Part shown: positions 60,864-64,000 of the stretch, in pieces
Layout: the number at the start of each line of letters is the position of its first letter
Numbering within the stretch: the first letter of the stretch is position 1
Assembly: GCF_029227915.1 (NCBI RefSeq)
Contig: NC_079876.1
Location: 22,198,001 to 22,262,000, forward strand
Source of the DNA: Hydractinia symbiolongicarpus
Lineage: Eukaryota; Cnidaria; Hydrozoa; Anthoathecata; Hydractiniidae
Direction of reading: 5' to 3'
Length of the DNA stretch: 64,000 nt
Translations under genes and position numbers: made by a program
Notes under the pieces: generated by a model
Told to the model about the DNA's origin: nothing
The model's input: the letters and a program-made list of their open reading frames with translations, nothing else
The model's database searches: none

Positions 60864-62818
60864 GTGGAACCACGTGATTTACGTGTAACACCTTTGTTAG
60901 GCGTCAAACAGCCATATAACTTTCTTTAGACGCCTCTACACGTAGTTCACTGAGTTATAAGACCATGGAACGATGGAAAAGGACTTGAGACGTCGTAGTC
61001 CATTGAGTGTAGGAGGAATAGACCGATGTTAACCTACTCAGGCACGTGGAAACACGTGATTTACGTGTGAAGTATTTTTTAGGTGGTAAAAGGTCATCTA
61101 ACAGTCTTTAGAGGCTTCCACACGCAGTTCACTGTGTTTTAAGACCTTGGCGCGATGGAAAACAACTTGAAACGTCGTAGTCCAGTGAGTGTAGAAGGAA
61201 TTGACCGATGTTTACCTGGGCTAACACATAGAACCACATGTTTTACGTGTAAAGCCTTTATTAGGCGCCAAGAGGCCATATGACAATCTTTATAGGCCTC
61301 TACACGTAGTTCACTAAGACCATGGCACGATGGAAAAGGACTTGAGACGTCGTAGTCCATTGAGTGTAGGAGGAATAGACCGATGTTAACCTGCGGAAGT
61401 ACGTGGAACCACATGTTTTACGTGTAAGGCTTTTATTAAGCGTCAAATGACCACATAACAATCTTTAGAGGCCTCTACACATAGTTCACTGTGTTGAAAG
61501 ACCATGGCGTGATGGAAAATGAGTTCAAACGTCGTAGTCCAGTGAGTGTAGAAGGAATAGAGCGTTGTTTACCTGGGCTAACACATGGAACCACATATTT
61601 TACGTGTAAGGCTTTTATTAGGGTCATATAACAGCCTTTAGAGGTCTCTACACTTAGTTGACTGTGTTGTAAACAATGTCGGGATGGAAAACAACTTGGG
61701 ACGTTTTAGTCCACTTATGGCGGAAGAAATATACTGATGGTAAACTGTGCAGGTACGAGAAGCCACGTGATTTACGTGTAAAGAATTTTTTAGGCGGTAA
61801 AAGGTCATATAACAGCCCTTAGAGGCCTGTACAGGTGCTTGACTGTGTTGTAAACAATGTCGGGATGGAAAACAACTTGGAATGTCTTAGTCCATTTATG
61901 GCGGAAGGACTGGACCGATGATAAACTGCACAGGCACGTGGAACCACGTGATTTACGTGTAACACCTTTATTCGGCGTCAAAAGGCCATATAACAGACTT
62001 TAGAAGGATCTACACGTAGTTCACTGAGTTGTAAGACCATGGCACAATGGAAAAGGACTTGAGACGTCGTAGTCCATTGAGTGTAGGAGGAATAGACCGA
62101 TGTTAACCTGCTCAGGCACGTGGGAGCACGTGTTTACGTGTAAAGCCTTTATTAGGCGCCAAGAGGCCATATGACAATCTTTAGAGGCTTCTACACGTAG
62201 TTCACTGAGTTGTAAGACCATGGCGCGATGAAAAGCGACTTGAGACGTCGTTGTCCATTGAGAATGGAAGGAATAGACCGATGGTAACCTGAGCAGACAC
62301 GTCTAACCACGTGTTTTAGGTGTAAAGCCTATATTAGCCGGCAAGAGGCCATATACCAGTACTTAGAGGCCTTTACACGTAGTTCACTGCGTTGTAAGAT
62401 CATGGCACCATGGAAAAGGACTTGAGACGTCGTAGTCCAGTGAGTGTAGGAGGAATAGACCGATTTTAACCTGCAAAAGTATGTGGAACCACGTGATTTA
62501 CGTGTAACACCTTTATTAAGCGTCAAAAAGCCACATAACAATCTTTAGAAGACTCTACACATAGTTCACTGTGTTGTAAGACCATGGCACGATGGAAAAG
62601 GACTTGAGACGTCGTAGTCCATTGAATGTAGGAGGAATAGACCGATGTTAACCTGCGGAAGTATGTGGAACCACGTGATTTACGTGTGAAGAACTTATTA
62701 GGTGGTAAAAGGTCATCTAACAGTCTTTAGAGGCTTCCACACGCAGTTCACTGTGTTTTAAGACATTGGCGCGATGGAAAACAACTTGAAACGTCGTAGT
62801 CCAGTGAGTGTAGAAGGA
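60864..62818 (-). repeat. Right-domain segment 2, copy 2 (one monomer shorter)
   Basis: Copy of 56152-58288. The missing monomer lies at about 61430-61441, where GTAAGGCTTTTATTA joins AGCGTCAAATGACC. The ends of the deletion share TTATTA. At its right edge (62818) the sequence switches from the 58.29 kb type to the 56.49 kb type (GGAATTGACCG). Confidence 0.88.
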
Positions 62819-64000
62819 ATTGACCGATGTTTACCTGGGCTAACACATAGAACCACATGTTTTACGTGTAAAGCCTTTATTAGGCGCCAAGAGGCCATAT
62901 GACAATCTTTATAGGCCTCTACACGTAGTTCACTGAGTTGTAAGACCATGGCACGATGGAAAAGGACTTGAGACGTCGTAGTCCATTGAGTGTAGGAGGA
63001 ATAGACCGATGTTAACCTGCGGAAGTACGTGGAACCATATGTTTTACGTGTAAGGCTTTTATTAGGTGGTAAAAGGTCATATAACAGCCCTTAGAGGTCT
63101 CTACACGTAGTTCACTGAGCTGTAACACCATGGCGCGATGAAAAGCGACTTGAGACGTCGTTGTCCATTGAGAGTGGAAGGAATAGACCGATGGTAACCT
63201 GCGAAAGTATGTGGAACAACGTGACTTACGTGTAACACCTTCATTAAGCGTCAAATGACCACATAACAATCTTTAGAGGCCTCTACACATAGTTCACTGT
63301 GTTGTAAGACCATGGCGTGATGGAAAATGAGTTCAAACGTCGTGGTCCAGTGAGTGTAGAAGGAATAGACCGATGTTTACCTGGGCTAACACATGGAACC
63401 ACATATTTTACGTGTAAGGCTTTTATTAGGGTCATATAACAGCCTTTAGAGGTCTCTACACTTAGTTGACTGTGTTGTAAACAATGTCGGGATGGAAAAC
63501 AACTTGGGACGTTTTAGTCCACTTATGGCGGAAGAAATATACTGATAGTAAACTGTGCAGGTACGAGAAGCCACGTGATTTACGTGTAAAGAATTTTTTA
63601 GGCGGTAAAATGTCATATAACAGCCCTTAGAGGCCTGTACAGGTAGTTGACTGTGTTGTAAACAATGTCGGGATGGAAAAAAACTTGGAACGTCTTAGTC
63701 CATTTATGGCGGAAGGACTGGACCGATGATAAACTGCACAGGCACGTGGAACCACGTGATTTACGTGTAACACCTTTATTCGGCGTCAAAAGGCCATATA
63801 ACAGACTTTAGAAGGCTCTACACGTAGTTCACTGAGTTGTAAGACCATGGAACGATGGGAAGGACTTGAGACGTCGTAGTCCATTGAGTGTAGGAGGAAT
63901 AGACCGATGTTAACCTGCTCAGGCACGTGGGAGCACGTGTTTACGTGTAAAGCCTTTATTAGGCGCCAAGAGGCCATATGACAATCTTTAGAGGCCTCTA
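62819..64000 (-). repeat. Right-domain segment 2, copy 3 (cut by window end)
   Basis: Starts with the monomer like 56488 and then follows 56600-57660 at offset 6337-6338 bp (56674/63012), including the 9 bp shortened monomer near 63427. It keeps the full GAGTTGT at 62934 where the two other copies have lost 7 bp, so it is not derived from them at that point. The unit evidently continues past the window. Confidence 0.85.

Larger units (their letters stand above)
1..64000. repeat. 182 bp satellite array filling the window
   Basis: Every part of the window aligns by eye to one 182 bp unit. The spacing was checked directly from the AGAGGCCTCT palindrome: 9798, 9980 and 10162 (degenerate) are 182 apart, as are 11437 and 11619. 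About 350 units fit. Individual monomers in different positions of a block differ visibly at many sites, while equivalent monomers in copied blocks are nearly identical. That is the usual signature of a higher-order satellite. No flanking unique DNA, transposon, gene or simple-sequence tract interrupts it. Such arrays are typical of centromeric or pericentromeric chromatin in eukaryotes, which is an inference here. I do not recognise the family. Confidence 0.97.
3711..64000 (-). repeat. Reverse-oriented satellite array, about 331 monomers
   Basis: From 3711 to the window end all monomers read in one orientation, with landmarks TTAACCTGCGG, ACGTGGAACCACGTG, TTTTATTAGG, GTCATATAACAGCCC, AGAGGCCTCTACACGTAG, CCATGGCGCGATGG and GAGACGTCGTAGTCC. 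It is marked minus only because it is opposite to 1-3710; the true polarity of the satellite is arbitrary. No second orientation switch was seen. Confidence 0.94.

Noticed and set aside
1-64000. CRISPR array or bacterial repeat locus
   Set aside because: The unit is 182 bp with no alternation of constant repeats and unique spacers, and there are no neighbouring genes.
1-64000. rRNA, tRNA or 5S tandem arrays
   Set aside because: The unit shows no tRNA-like internal boxes or rRNA sequence that I recognise.

Overview
The whole 64 kb window is one uninterrupted satellite DNA array. I find no gene, RNA gene, transposon, CRISPR array or single-copy sequence in it. The monomer is 182 bp, measured between successive AGAGGCCTCT palindromes (for example 9798 to 9980 to 10162). 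About 350 monomers fit in the window. A 182 bp tandem repeat organised into higher-order repeats (HORs) fits a eukaryotic nuclear chromosome, most likely centromeric or pericentromeric heterochromatin. I do not recognise the satellite family or the species. CpG is not depleted: a hand count of monomer 9798-9979 gives 85/182 GC and 11 CpG against about 9.7 expected. That argues weakly for a plant, invertebrate or other lineage without strong germline CpG loss.

Layout. Bases 1-3710 hold about 20 divergent monomers in one orientation. Between 3710 and 3711 the array flips, and all the rest runs in the opposite orientation. From 3711 to about 4660 the monomers are decayed. From about 4.7 to 40.4 kb the array is built of nested, recently copied HOR blocks. 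These are an 8-mer (1458 bp, 2.4 copies, 6.3-9.8 kb), an 18-mer (about 3270 bp, two copies, 9.8-16.3 kb), a 9-mer step (1638 bp, 15.1-18.1 kb), and a 27-mer (4908 bp) followed by shortened copies (16.5-27.3 kb). A 3-mer (545 bp) follows at 27.3-28.7 kb. Last comes a 24-mer/16-mer/24-mer series (4373, 2915 and about 4365 bp) at 28.7-40.4 kb, which looks like the youngest part. From 40.4 to 64 kb the monomers are more varied, and 1-2 kb segments are copied in interleaved positions at offsets of 1076, 3990, about 4530-4712, 5623, about 6335 and about 7250-7600 bp.

Nearly all length differences between paralogous blocks are whole monomers (1, 2, 5, 3 or 8), joined inside hybrid monomers, as unequal exchange or in-register deletion would produce. 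Exceptions are a 2 bp insertion giving 184 bp monomers, several 7-15 bp indels, and one 63 bp truncated monomer at 41277-41339. Each monomer carries short inverted repeats: AGAGGCCTCT, often CCATGG and GACGTC, and in some monomers a dyad, ACGTGGAACCACGT. That dyad is intact in only one of the eight monomers of the 8-mer, so it is a candidate protein-binding box.

Open reading frames of 60-131 codons occur throughout but are by-products of the repeat. Because 182 is not a multiple of 3, the reading frame shifts at every monomer, and the same few peptides recur in rotating frames. Block edges given below were read by eye and are good to about 20 bp, except where stated.
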